In this document: piece by piece, positions 13,401-23,854 of the stretch | How the letters are laid out: each line of letters opens with the position of its first letter | How positions within the stretch are numbered: the stretch's first letter is position 1 | From: Hymenolepis diminuta | Taxonomy: Eukaryota; Platyhelminthes; Cestoda; Cyclophyllidea; Hymenolepididae | Direction: 5' to 3' | DNA length: 64,000 bases | NCBI GenBank assembly: GCA_900708905.1 | Contig: CAADRB010000072.1 | Location: forward strand, 329,360-393,359 | Position numbers and translations under genes: made by a program | Notes under the pieces: model-generated | What the model was told of the DNA's origin: nothing | Seen by the model: only the letters and a program-made list of their open reading frames with translations | The model's database searches: none

Positions 13401-14416
13401 TTTGTGCTTTCAGGTCGATCATCAGGAGTTGTATATAAAATCACTTAAAGTATAACATTTTTATTAAATCAATGACATTAAAACATCGTATCAAGGATAT
13501 GATTTGGACGAAGGATACACCACTCAAATTACCGCATTTGCTGATTAAATTGCAAGCGGGCTCTGACTTTTGAAGATTTAGCTCCTAAAACCAACGGTTT
13601 CTACGTAAGAGAGGTTACAATTAGCTATATTCACTTTATCCACAAGATCTACATGATTTGAGAGTATTCCATTCAGCCTACGCTCAGCTAAATGGGTGAC
13701 TTACGTGAGAGTTGCAGATATCAGTTCTCAATATTGAGGTTTTATATTTGTTTGTATTTATAATCTTACGTTCATCTGATAATAGACAAAGCCGTACATC
13801 CAAATTCACCGATTTCAAAATGTCGGATGGTGGTACTACTCCGATCTTTGGATTTACGGAGACGCTGTATATGACTTTCACCTTGTGTTCTTTAATAGCG
13901 ACTAAACAGCGGGATGAGGCAAATTTATGTATTTATAATATTGATGATAAATAAACAACTCTTGTAATTCTCATTTTCGTAGATACCACCATTGAGAACA
14001 CGGAGAATGGTGAGGAATCTGAAAGGGATATTTCAGCAAAATCCCCAGATGGTTCTTGTTTACGTTGTTTGCATATCTCCAGACATGTTTGCCAGTGGTT
14101 CTGGGGTTTCAGCGATGACCCTTGTCCATCGTACGTCCAATGCTGTTGTGGCAAACGAACTTCAAAGCCACCACCATCTACTGATGAGACTCTCAACTTC
14201 ATTCCCATTAGTCTTCAACAAAAGCGTAGTGTCAAAATTGGCCTTTTCATCGGTTTGGTGTTTATTGTGTCTATCACTGTGTTCCTTTTCTGCTTCTTCT
14301 CTCTGTACTTTGGTCCAATCACTAGAGGACCTCTCCGATTGATCGGTAACTCGACTTCTACAGCTGTTCTTAACGCGATTAAGCAACTGCAAGACTATAA
14401 CATGATTGCTAGTTGA
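1319..14416 (+). CDS. SLC5A (SGLT-like): SLC5 family sodium/glucose cotransporter, 3' part (six exons)
   Basis: Membrane symporter that couples Na+ entry to sugar uptake. Exons 1319-1454, 4967-5074, 11029-11179, 11951-12119, 12193-12631 and 13983-14416 join in one frame to 478 codons plus TGA. All borders are AG/GT with matching phases. Seen: the [13 protein letters not shown] motif, [10 protein letters not shown], a Cys-rich loop ([17 protein letters not shown]), the [23 protein letters not shown] core, [12 protein letters not shown] (including the Gln that corresponds to sugar-contacting Gln457 of SGLT1), [16 protein letters not shown], an acidic loop (residues [10 protein letters not shown]), and a last membrane segment just before the C-terminus. 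These match SGLT1/2/SLC5A9-type proteins in order and spacing. The first ~280 residues are expected left of the window. The substrate is inferred: glucose is likeliest, but SLC5 paralogues also carry myo-inositol or other solutes. Confidence 0.93.
3085..3260 (+). repeat. dispersed repeat family A, copy 2
   Basis: Contains GTCAATAAGCACCGGACATC, ACAAGAATTTGCTCAG, CCCATTAAGTAAATATTGTG and GCACTCAACATATT in the same order as the other copies. Confidence 0.55.
4241..4254. repeat. (AT)n microsatellite
   Basis: A short run of alternating A and T (ATATATATATAT). Confidence 0.8.
4460..4770 (+). repeat. dispersed repeat family F, copy 1
   Basis: GCAGGAAGTGTTATCTAAAT, CAGATAAGGCAAGTATATAT, GTATGTCCTAGTCTAGCCAA and TGGCCACAAGTGG match 9505-9790. 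The (AT)n stretch at 4241-4254 and CTAGCTACAGCAGAGA just upstream recall the start of family E. Confidence 0.5.
4967..5074 (+). CDS. SLC5A (SGLT-like): SLC5 cotransporter exon, Cys-rich extracellular loop
   Basis: CTGTTACAG acceptor and GATG|GTGAGT donor. It encodes [20 protein letters not shown] and then [17 protein letters not shown]. The cysteine spacing matches the SGLT loop, and AYPKLV matches the AYPRLV of the family. Confidence 0.92.
5560..5895 (+). repeat. dispersed repeat family D, copy 1
   Basis: Shares GTTGACTCGGACCCAAAGAG, GGGCAAAACACTGTCGGACG, AATAACTGCCAAGTCTCCAG and GACATCCCTCGGGAATTGCT with 11480-11830. Confidence 0.6.
6460..7020 (+). repeat. dispersed repeat family E, copy 1
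   Basis: Shared blocks with 43840-44260: GGACAAGCAGATACAGAGCT, GTTTGAGAAAAGGATGGAGA, TTTCAAACATTCTTGTCTTC, CCTAAAACCAGAAAT, TTTCCGTGAACATTCATACA and TAAAGGCAGGAATTGA. Confidence 0.55.
7101..7523 (-). pseudogene. possible retroelement reverse transcriptase remnant
   Basis: A 140-codon open frame in the 6-kb SLC5 intron. The piece [20 protein letters not shown] resembles the HKxxLIRxLxxRA element that occurs between thumb and connector of Penelope-like and some non-LTR reverse transcriptases. [20 protein letters not shown] and RLRFHR could fit the segment after it. No catalytic YxDD lies in the frame. The match is by eye only. Confidence 0.25.
8576..9040 (+). CDS. unrecognised open frame inside TRIM-like element
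   Basis: One frame is open from inside the left repeat through the putative primer site to TAG at 9038-9040, about 154 codons; the first ATG is at 8690 (116 codons). Visible residues: [48 protein letters not shown], a Ser/Thr/Pro-rich stretch, one hydrophobic segment ([10 protein letters not shown]), and [20 protein letters not shown]. It is not recognised as gag, pol or a known domain. Either a captured host fragment or a chance open frame. Confidence 0.3.
   Translation, partial: VITSGEQVAFTISDEFYNADNKSLRILKKQYYYSIPYKMFEKLSAEIEAAYSRDVPTTSTAKISPSSKNYRLSPVVPLSPVVLSTLILVVAANDDMNLNPSVRANVRVANFRSRCVALNFEPKMDPTEIYLDAFCLRRGIIGQTSLRMLQKNAE
8587..8597 (+). other. putative primer-binding site of TRIM-like element
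   Basis: TGGCGAGCAGG lies two bases after the CA end of the left repeat. It begins TGG, as primer sites complementary to a tRNA CCA end do. The tRNA was not identified. Confidence 0.4.
9505..9790 (+). repeat. dispersed repeat family F, copy 2
   Basis: TGCAGAAAGTGTGGTCTAAA, ATAAGATAAGGCAAATGAAA, ATATCCTGTCCTAGCCAGTG and GCTGCACTTACCTCCC, parallel to copy 1. Confidence 0.5.
10725..10860 (+). repeat. dispersed repeat family H, copy 1
   Basis: TTGAACCTAAATTATATAGA, CGAATTCGGGCGCTTCCCAG, CAATTTAGCGGCATGAAGTG and TTTTCACGGTTAATAGAAGT, as in 19985-20110. Confidence 0.5.
11029..11179 (+). CDS. SLC5A (SGLT-like): SLC5 cotransporter exon, core helix
   Basis: CTGTTTAG acceptor and GGAAG|GTAAGA donor. 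It encodes [19 protein letters not shown] followed by [14 protein letters not shown], the most conserved SGLT helix, which includes the Na+-coordinating Ser/Thr region. It lies about 6 kb downstream of the previous exon. Confidence 0.95.
11180..11950. other. SLC5 intron, 0.8 kb
   Basis: Mostly a family D copy (11480-11830). Confidence 0.8.
11480..11830 (+). repeat. dispersed repeat family D, copy 2
   Basis: GTTTACTCGGACCGGTAGAG, GAAGCTAAAACACTGCCGGG, AATAACCGTCAAATTGTCAG and CACCCCGAGACATGACTTAC align with copy 1 along about 340 bp. Confidence 0.6.
11951..12119 (+). CDS. SLC5A (SGLT-like): SLC5 cotransporter exon with sugar-site Gln
   Basis: ACATTTTAG acceptor and GAACTG|GTAATA donor. It encodes [20 protein letters not shown], then [19 protein letters not shown] and the helix ending [11 protein letters not shown]. 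The YIQSI Gln aligns with SGLT1 Gln457. Confidence 0.94.
12193..12631 (+). CDS. SLC5A (SGLT-like): SLC5 cotransporter exon, helices and acidic loop
   Basis: CTCCTAG acceptor and TTAG|GTAAAT donor. It encodes [16 protein letters not shown], the [20 protein letters not shown] membrane segment, [17 protein letters not shown], and a long hydrophilic loop with DDDDN and EEEEEEMD runs. The frame stays open past the donor to 12870 (see findings). Confidence 0.92.
12632..13982. other. SLC5 last intron, 1.35 kb
   Basis: No exon recognised. The upstream frame stays open to 12870, which could matter if the intron is retained. Confidence 0.75.
13983..14416 (+). CDS. SLC5A (SGLT-like): SLC5 cotransporter last exon
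   Basis: TTTCGTAG acceptor, TGA stop at 14414-14416. It encodes the rest of the cytoplasmic loop ([20 protein letters not shown], Cys-rich CCCGKRTS) and the final membrane segment near [18 protein letters not shown]. About 38 residues follow the helix, ending DYNMIAS. No AATAAA was noticed just downstream. Confidence 0.9.
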
Positions 14417-16199
14417 TTTTTCCAATAGCCTCATTATAATCATAATCTGATCATTTTTGATCATCTTTTTTTCATCCTCAGTGTATAACTTGCTATGACT
14501 GTTAGTACTTATTTTTCTCCCATTTCTGAAAAGGAGAGAAAAAATGACGGTTCCTTGTAAGCTCTATTTTTATCGCTCTTAAAACGTAATTTTACTGCTT
14601 TTGTATTTGACTTTTTTCAACGATTTGAATATCTGTTGTTATTAAGCTATCATACCCAAATCTTTCGGTCACACTCTGACTTTGCTTTATGTAGAAAAAT
14701 AGGACAGGTTGATTTGCTATGCCGAAAATATTCAATCTCGTATTGGTTATCTCCTTTTGCTCAGAAGAGATGGCTTGACTAATTGCTCAAGGTGAATATT
14801 AATAATCTCTGAACACTGCGCATATGAAATCATCCAGATATGAAGGGACCAAATATTAACATTTGAAGCGCTCAATAGCAGTAAAGGTAGAACTAGAAAA
14901 CCAGTAATTATCGGCTTTATTCGTGATCAAAAGTAATCATGATCGAAGATATTTAAACCACTCTGCCGTCTTTTCCAGATATTTCGGGAATGTTTCTTAT
15001 CATTGCAACTTTCGCAGTAGGACGGTGCCACGTTAAAATTTGGAACGTCTTTTAGTTGAAGTGAAAACTCATGAAGGCTAACTCAATTTACTGGCAGAAG
15101 TTTAAGTATGTTAGCATTTTCCACGATAATACACCATTTCATAAGTATAGTCCACTCTAAATCTGGAGACGTTTATATCGAAAACTACTGAAATTATGTT
15201 TCAGAATGGAGGATGATTTTTTTTTGCTACTTTACAAGACTAAGAACCGTTAAATATTATCGAAGGAGACACTGTTAATTTCGAACCTTGTTTAAAGCGT
15301 TTGGCTCCAATGGCCAGTGGCATTGACTGCAGTATATTGAATTGTAACCGCTAAACGCTTTGCTACCAGCCGTATTCGAACAAGACAAAGAATTGAATTC
15401 CGTTCAATTCTTTGAACGAAACAGGAATGTTTTGAATTATAAAAATACGTGGTAGAATGTAGGAATGAGGTTTTGAGGGTATCTATCACTACGCTTTCAA
15501 GAGATTTTACGTGGTAAATGGGAGTACAAACTACCAGATCGGCTTATCAATTATGACTGCACGATTTGATGGCACGCTTTCAATTTTGTATGAAGTAGAA
15601 ATACATTAGTGACGCAGACTAGAATGAAGGTGATCGAAAGAAAAGACTGGTGTCTGTTTTCGAATGTATTCATATTTTGATATCGCTTTCGTTTGGGAGT
15701 CTCAGAAGTTTTCGTTGACGCATTTAAAAAATCTATTAATGCTTTTAGGATGTCGACAAGTATGTCTCTTTCCCACACAATAAAATGCAATGAATAGGTT
15801 CTCTTGTTGAAGACCAGAAAACATGAGAGTAATTATGGTTATATTAATTTATTGGCTTTGTCGATATGCTGGCTTCGCACCGGTCTAATTTGCATGCCAG
15901 CCTATATACTAACTTTTTGGCTGACGGGGTATTCAGTAGCGATTTGATTGGTGACAGATAAAATCAAGTAGGCGTGGACTGAGGAAACACAAATGAGTAG
16001 ACACTCAATTTGGAAGTAGGTAAGATAGTTTCGAGTGTGTGCGAGACTTTTGCTATGGGGATTCTCGCTGAGAGTAGCAGCAGGCAACTAACCAAAGAGA
16101 TATGAGGACGTGCTAGGTACAAAACGCTGGTCGGACGATTAAAACCTAAACAAACGAATGGGTCTTGAGTGAGTCCTTCACCTTTAACCAGATCGCTCC

Positions 16200-16330
16200 A
16201 TTGTCAATGATCTTTATGAATACGTAGCGTACGCCACTTTTGGCAAATCGAGTTATTCGGCACAGGAACTGTTATCAGTTCGGTGGTGTTTTGATCTCTA
16301 ACCATAAACAATATGAAGGTAACGTGTGTT
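16200..16330 (-). repeat. dispersed repeat family D, inverted partial copy
   Basis: Read on the minus strand: CATATTGTTTATGGTTAGAG, ATCAAAACACCACCGAACTG and GCCGAATAACTCG. This matches the middle of family D and also, in the same orientation, about 55 bp at 33297-33350. Confidence 0.4.
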
Positions 16331-16918
16331 CCTACAAACTAATTGAAGTGTGAGTCAGCTGTGATCTTGAGATATTTAGCGAGAAGATATATCATATTTG
16401 CAGAAACTAGACATCCTAGCTTTCTCAACAACATAGAAGAGCCTTATTTTGAGAAATGTAGATGTGTATTAGAGAGTGAAGGCAAACTTCTTGTTCCCAG
16501 CCAAAATATTAGAGTACCTAATATGTTCAGTAGACTTTCTAGTTAACACTAAATGATTTTTCCGAGCCCGATGTCCATATTATTTCCCACATTTAAGTCA
16601 TAATCGCTAAATAGCCTGAAATTTCAAACTTGATTAACGCCAAGAAAATTAATTTACGCTAAAACTTTAAAAGAGTAATAATATCAGTTTTCTCCCCTCC
16701 CGATTAAAAGTCAATAAATACGTTCTTCTACTTCAATAAGTTACCTTATGATTACATTAAAAGAAGAAAATATTTATATTTTAAATCAAATTTGCCATGT
16801 GAATTAAAACCCTTCAGAAGCAAGACTTTCTAGTTTAAATCCTGCAGATCGTGACACCGACCGAATTACCTGATTGTCTGTCTCCTGCAGTGGTAAGTTA
16901 TCCACACATTTGCGATAG

Positions 16919-17162
16919 ACACTTTCATATACAAACGTTCCTCGCATCTCGTCTGTGGATCCCAGCGATTTCCGGTTGGCGTGGCATCTGTCATGCCAAA
17001 TTTACTGTCGATTCTTTGAGGACAGTCAACTGAAGAGATTGGAAAAAATATTGACCGGAATGAAGAAAGAGAATTTTGAAGGAGGGACAAAGAAGCATGG
17101 AAATTCAAACATAAATACTAGGACTGAACATACATACACCCAAAGTCCTGCGCATTTGGGTA
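16919..17162 (+). CDS. possible exon, unrecognised
   Basis: The frame is open from an acceptor-like TGCGATAG to a donor-like TTTGG|GTAAGT, about 80 codons: TLSYTNVPRISSVDPSDFRL, WHLSCQIYCRFFEDSQLKRL, EKILTGMKKENFEGG, then a Thr/Asn/His-rich end. Splice-like borders and composition (AWHLSCQIYCRFF) look protein-like, but no family was recognised and no partner exon was found. The minus strand is also open here, so this may be a relic. Confidence 0.2.
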
Positions 17163-17668
17163 AGTCCAACGGATCCTCTTTCTATTCATTGATTATCATT
17201 TTCAAATCTTCAGACGAACGATGCCCGGTAAACATAAAGGAAGAGTAAATCGAGCATAATTACTGCCAAATAGGAGCTCTTCGGCCTGAACATTTTTTAA
17301 GCTAAAATGTGGAGTGGGTGAGGAGGGGCGTTAAAAATTCGTAAATTGCCCAGATGCAGGCAATGTTAGATGTTTAAACCCTATACTCCTTAAAAAATTT
17401 TTCTGTTCTAATGTGTAGATATTTACGTTAACCTCGTTTTGAATTTAATTATTCATCCTTATTTTATGATATGACGTTGTCTTACATAAGGCCTTGATCA
17501 TTTTTAATAAAGATGAGGTTGTAAATATTTTCGAGTCTCAAATTTTATAGGGTAACGACGAACGATTTATTATCATTTCGCTTCGGCCTCATTTATCTGT
17601 TAAAAGCCAGCAAATTATTAGTGTTTATTTTCATTCCATTTCATTTAGCGAATCTGCTATCGGGGAAT

Positions 17669-18041
17669 TGTGGAGGTCACGGCGCTACCAAGGCTGATCA
17701 GGGGAACCTCACGTGCGTTTGAATATTCTGGAAAGTGCGAGTGTGCAACCGACACGTAGCGAACAAGCGTGGACGTGCGCACAGAGGCCTCCCCAGCCAA
17801 TCAGTGATCAATGTCCCTGCGGCGTAACGTTGATCGTATTTGACTAAGCCTTTGGCAGCGAGCCATAATAGTGAGCTATAGACCCTCTCTACCCAATACC
17901 TTTATTCTTTGTACTTTGGGCATAGCCTAGCTAATTTTGGGGGCAAATTTATACTAAAGAACTCTGCTAGAGTCTATTTGAACTTCTTAAGTGGATTACT
18001 GAGGTTTAGCAAAAAGGCTTACTTCTGTAACATCCGCTACA
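17669..18041 (+). mobile_element. probable solo LTR of a Ty3/gypsy-type element
   Basis: A 373-bp stretch starting TGTGGAGGTCACGG and ending CCGCTACA, much richer in GC than its surroundings over its first 200 bp. It has TG...CA termini, a late T-rich segment (TTTATTCTTTGTA), and an end shared with the fragment that follows an integrase remnant at 45825-45893. No coding part is beside it. Flanks GAAT/GAAC could be a decayed target duplication. Confidence 0.5.
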
Positions 18042-19984
18042 GAACCAGCTATCCCAATCCTCACTGAATGCACCCCAGTTAGCAGTAGGAGGCTTAGCTC
18101 TTGTACCATGGTATGTATCTCATATCTTTTTATACTTGCTTTATTATTAACTGAAATATTCCATTTTTACTATGCCTTTTAAAAATAGGTAACAATTACG
18201 GATATTTTTCGAATACATGAGAGGAGTTGTTCTACAAAAAAGTTTCTTTTCATTATATTCACCTGTTTACCTTATGATAACTGCTGAGATACTGTGCAAT
18301 TTAACATGTCGAATAAGTGGTTGCAAAGGAAGGCAAATAATTTACTGGTTGTCAACCGGCTGCCAGATTATACTCCCCATTTATCTTTTTAAAAGTCCGG
18401 TGAACTTCAAAAAATCTTAAGGTAAAATGTTTCATGGAATAAAGCGTCAATAATTACAACCCAACCTAACTTCTAAATCCAAACTTCTGCAGACCATCTT
18501 AATGGAATGGACGCAGTAAAATATAAGCCTCATGCCACATTTTTTGTATTCAGACCAGTTATTCAAAATAAAAACACGTTATCTCTAAACAAGTTCAAAT
18601 TTCAGCCTGGGCCGCCAAATTAGGAACCATTTAGTGAGAGACAAAGAGAACAGGACTTCAATCAATAAATCCATTAATACGACAAAACCACACAAACTTT
18701 GTGGTTATTCTGTCTGGGAACGGGGGTGGGGAACAAGCCTTCATGAGAATCATGAGTCATAGAAGGGGTTGGGACGGAGTGCATGTAAAAATGGGGGAAC
18801 ACATTTGAGCAGATAATATGAAAGCCAGACTGATATATTTAGGCTTAAATGAAAAATATTATTTAGAAATGTTGACACTGATAGCGCTGGTTTAAAGTAA
18901 TTGTGCTTGCAATCACTGAAATTAATTAAAATATATATAGTATTTCTGATATGGTATTCACTTTCTATTTTTCAAAGTACACCATGGAACAAAGAGCAGC
19001 TATCGTCGAGTAAAACTGTGCTATTGATTTCGGAGCGAGTTGTATTAGAAACATTTAGCGGGCAAAAACTGGGATTTGAAACTTTTCTGCAACTAAATTA
19101 AAGAGGAAATGAGCCTAACAGAATAATCGAAAAAATAATCAGCCTTCACTCCAGTTTCCTACGGAGAAGGATTTCAAAAAAATTCTATTTATTTTGTAAA
19201 ATATCATTATACTATATCTCTTCTTAATATTATCCTATGACCTTTATTTGAGGTGGATCATTTTTCCTTCTACCTTTAAATCGTGCCCTCCAAATGGACC
19301 GATCCACGTACGAACAAGTTAAAGTTGAAGGATTTTCATCGACCCCTTGAAAAGTGCCCTTAGGCTATGATGGCAGCGTCGAATCTTTATGTAAGGTAGT
19401 AATCTAATAATTTTTTTCCAATTCACAAGCATTATTTGTAAAAATTTAGGTCACATTAATTTTGTACTCACTATTGTTCGAAATTTGGAATTAATTACCT
19501 TACCATACCTGCATCAATATTATAATATTTGTAAGTAATTAATCGCGTATTTGTGTCGTAAAAAAGTACAATGAAAACTAATTAATTCCTGTGTTGAGGG
19601 GAGTAGTAAAATGGAAATTTGGATACATTGCGTGGTGAAGCAGAAGGCGGAAAACAGCTGTCGGTTTACACCGGCTAAGCAATATTAAGCAATATTAATT
19701 AACAATAAGGAAAGCCGACATTATTTTTATTTTATTGACTTTTTAACTAGACGTTTTCTAAATAAGAAAATAAACAATTTTCATTTCCATCGAAAAAGGC
19801 GTATTTGGTAGCTCCTGCCTGTGGAAAGATAGAAGTGTCACTCATCAAATTCGCGTTGATTTCAAATTGATAAGAATTTTGGATCCTGTCTAATATTTGG
19901 GACACAGAGAATTTTCTAGAAACTCCCCTTGATTTTTTATTTTTTGCCTGCTCAAACTGGCTAACACACACTCAAACACAGTTC

Positions 19985-20110
19985 TTTTTGCACCTTACTT
20001 GCATAGGCCTATTCGGGCACTTCCCATGGAGCTGGCAATTTAGAAGCATCGAGTGGTTGGGTTCCCAACCAACCCTGGTTTTATAGTTAGTAGTTTAACA
20101 GTGGGAGCAA
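19985..20110 (+). repeat. dispersed repeat family H, copy 2
   Basis: TTGCACCTTACTTGCATAGG, CTATTCGGGCACTTCCCATG, CAATTTAGAAGCATCGAGTG and TTATAGTTAGTAGTTTAACA. Confidence 0.55.
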
Positions 20111-21184
20111 CCTGAAGATGGTCGGAAGCTATAAATTCCTACCGATACAAAGTAAAAGTAATCCGTATGGCATGACTACCTATTCAATTAAACCAGCTAG
20201 CCAATATATTTTGAACATGGTGGATGTGAGCTCGCCAAAGAACAAAAAAATGAATTTATTAGAACTCATGAATAATACATTATGAGAATGCGGAGAATTC
20301 AAATATGGTAAGGCTCTTGATACCCAGATTTTATTATCTTGAAGCATTCCCTACTCCATTATCTTGTCTATTCATCAAATCCATAAAAACAAACTGGAAT
20401 AGTGAGGGTATTTCACGATCTTATCAGGGAAAGAAGTAGATCCAAATCACCAGAAAGATGTTGGGAGAATATGATGGGATGTACGGCACGAATAACGTTT
20501 GGTACACTGAGGAGCTTTGTTTAAATAAATTCAGAAAGGATGGAAAGGAGTTTTCAAGTTATGTTCATTATAAGTATCGGCAAATGAACGCAGGAAATGC
20601 ATTCAATTGGCCAATTCATTCTCGGCATTCATCCTTTGCATAAATTAGTTGAAAATCAGTACACTTCAAATTTGTATCGAATTACTATTGGCCTTAATAA
20701 TGTTTATCGGACTACAAACAATGATGTATACATGTCTGATGTCATGGTTACAAAATTGTCATTCTTCACTATACTTTAGGTATAATTTATTTGTCGGAGT
20801 GATACACGCAGAAATAGCGCAGCGGTCATTCAATAACAATAAAAATTTTCTTATGAAAAGCATTATACGAAGCTATGAGGAGCTAATTGGGTTGCAAAAT
20901 GTTCTGTACGTCTGGAAGTGTCGATAGAATTTGAAATTATGCTGATCGAATATGGCGGCGCAGGTAGAGCTTCCAAACCATGGAAGCTATTCTCAATATT
21001 CCAAGTGATATGTTGTTCTCTTCTAGCTGTTAACTTACATTTATATTTCCTAATTAATTGTACTAGTAGTAAATATAAACCTGCCAAGCCCACAATATCA
21101 GAACATGGCATGCGTTCGTAATATAGGTAGTTTAATTTGTCCCCCATTTATAATCGTGATGTTAAGAAATTTGTACGGATAAAA

Positions 21185-21245
21185 GGGAACTGAAATGTGG
21201 AAAATAAAGAATCTTACATAGAAGAAGAAAATACTCTTTCCTTTT
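21185..21245 (+). repeat. short dispersed motif, copy 1 of 3
   Basis: GAAATGTGGAAAATAAAGAA followed by TCTTACATAGAAGAAG recurs at 25240-25300 (AAAATGTGGAAAATAAAGAA) and, weaker, at 35125-35175. Confidence 0.4.
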
Positions 21246-21470
21246 AGTTAGTTACGAGATCGACCAGGAGACGAGAGTAATGCCATTGAGTCCTGATAGT
21301 ACATGGATAGAGGAATGAAAATATCTCGATTTCTTCTTTTGAGCCTTTGTACTACATCGAAGGACCATAGACTGTTCGAAAATGAGAGAGCGGTAGGGTA
21401 CGGAATACAATGAATCAATATCATAAAAACTATTTAGAGAACGATGTCTTTCACAAATCGAGAAATCAAA

Positions 21471-21846
21471 CCATCTCGGTCTGAGTTGTTTGTGATCGCA
21501 AACCCAAGTGTTCATTCCGGTCTCCACATGGCAGATATTCCTGCCATGCAGCTTGGTAATTGTGGCAGCTGCCCATTGGTGGTCAGATCAGTAATTGCCG
21601 GTGTAAACGAGGTCGCCCACAATAAGCCATGCTTCGAGTCACACTTTGTCGGGACACAAAGTTATCTTGTTTTCACACGTTATCCTGGAATCTTGACCTC
21701 TAAATTATATTTCTGGGTGGGCTATCATATTCGGCGAGAGGAATTGTCCATAGGTGAACAATCGAATGAAGCAAAATTTGGCAAATTGAAGCCAGTTGAC
21801 CTGTGTGATGGGATTCGTAACGAGGTTTTCTGGTACACCATGCTTC
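21471..21846 (-). pseudogene. Ty3/gypsy integrase fossil
   Basis: Read on the minus strand, KHGVPENLVTNPITQV and LQFAKFC at the 5' end correspond to the integrase core FGVPxxLVTDNGTQF...FC, with the catalytic Asp position now Asn. After about 50 codons and stops, GDLVYTGNY, HQWAAATITKLHGRN and VCDHKQLRPRW match the C-terminal part of gypsy pol (GDxVYxRNY...W..GxIxxxxGxxxYxVx...RHxxQLRPR). In-frame stops and loss of core residues mark it as dead. The 173-codon open frame on the plus strand here is its antisense shadow. Confidence 0.7.
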
Positions 21847-23854
21847 TCAATGCCCTCTCTCTACCCATGTCCAAATTTGCTAACAAATCTGCCAGGGGAG
21901 AGAGAAAGATTTATCCTGAATCAAGACTTATGTATATAAAAAGCGGAAAAATAGGGAATGAATAATAAATCGTTATTTTCCTATGGACGATCAGAAATTC
22001 ATCATTTGGTTTTCTCCTTTACGCTTAGAAAACTTGTGTAAATGAAGTATTTGACAAAAGCCCATCTATTCTCGTTATCATCAAAAAGGATGACTGCGAG
22101 TAAATACAAATTCAATTTTGGGAATCAAATTCGATACACATATGAAAACCATTGAGCAGTTGTTAGCGTAAGAAGCATTGCTTATTCAAAAGTAAGAAGA
22201 TGTAACATCATATATGCCGTATGATGCTATACACAGCATAGCTTTGAGACTTGCATTATTACAGATGAAAACAGTCCAATAAGAGACGAAATTGGGGAGG
22301 GGGAGTTGAATTGGTTTTACTAAGTCAAGAGTCATAGTGGACTTGAATTCTGGAAACATTGGATTGTTCACTATCTCATAAGAGGGTAGGATTCTCTTTG
22401 AAATACCCTAAGCTAAATTTTAATGATTTAACTCCTGGGTTCCTAGGTATTTGCATATTCGCGATATTCAGAGCTTGTTTGCAAGTAGACTTAAGCGAAC
22501 GATTTGGCGGTGCCAATTTGATTCATTTGCATTTTAATATCACACTTTGTGTATAACTCCAACTTCTAAGTACTTCTTCTTTTGATGTCTTTATTAGAAA
22601 ACCACTTATATAGAACAAATATCAGTAACAAACCGACAATTCGAAACGTTAAGAACTGTGGAGTTTACGACGCTACAAAACTATCCAATGAGGTCTCGTA
22701 CGCTCTTGAAGATGTTTAGATTTGAAAGGGCACAAGTCTCACTCCATTTCTGTTAGAATATTAGGGTAGCTTTACTGTCGGAACTAGTGATACCTACGAC
22801 TAATAATATTTTCCCGAAGTTCTGGAAATTTACTTCTTGGAAGTTGTAATATATTTCATTCAGAGATTTTTAACACCATACTAAAGGGGAAAATTTCAAG
22901 CTTTTTTTCTTATTTTTTCTTATGCATAATAACTCAAAATTATTATGCAGTATTCTATAAATTCATCCTGTTTTGTATACTACTTAAACTTCTTTGAAAA
23001 GAAAAATCAAAATTACTACTTATAAATATCCCATTGGTAAATTAAATTTAACAAAAATATTTATTACTAATATCCTTCTAGCAACTTAAATCACAGCTTC
23101 AACTTTGGCACTTCTTCGTTGAAACACTGACATTACAGCTATGGTTTCTAACATTTCTTGTTGGCGATTTATTCATTCTTTATTTGCTCCCGACAATGCA
23201 TTTCTGGCCTTATCAGAAGCTATATCTTATTCCACGACTGGAGGGGCATACTTTGCCCTCAGTTTAAAAAGAGAAAGGCAATCACTTTCGACAACTTCAT
23301 TGAGGTTTTCGATAATGAAATTAGTCTCATTACAGTCGCACCTCTGGATGATGATTCATGATACACTGTCTTGATTAGCACATCCTTTTCTACATAAATG
23401 AATAAATTTAATATAACTAAAAAATTTGTAGAAATTTACGAAAATTTCCAAATAGTAATGATAAATAATTAGACACTGAACTCGTTTAGAAATCTTCAGA
23501 ATCAAATTACATAGGAAATGATGTACTCGGTGTTTCAGTTACAAAAGAAGATACTACAGATAAAGAAATAAAAGCGTAATGGAAGTTTACCTGAATGAAG
23601 GAGGAGACTACAAACAATTAGTTGACTAGAAGTATCAAGGTATATATTATTGAGACTATATTTTCTATCCTGTTACAATCAGTATGTTTTCAGAGGAATT
23701 AATATCAAATAATTAGGGTCTTGATCATACTATACATACATACTATAGTTCAATAGAGACTATTTGTTTTACCAACACTTGTAATAAAAAAGAAATAAAA
23801 TAATAATGCTTATTTTGGTTTAAAAATAGTTAAAGCCCTGCATTCAATGTTTCT

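Noticed and set aside
15100..15230. Minus- or plus-strand transposase-like HDNTPFH reading
   Set aside because: A single short resemblance to a mariner HDNAPxH motif, with stops on both sides and no second motif.
21444..21965. 173-codon open frame on the plus strand
   Set aside because: It is antisense to a gypsy integrase fossil and shows no protein family of its own.
23141..23374. Two overlapping open frames, one ending VFDNEISLITVAPLDDDS
   Set aside because: No family, no clear splice sites, and overlapping frames argue for chance in AT-rich DNA.
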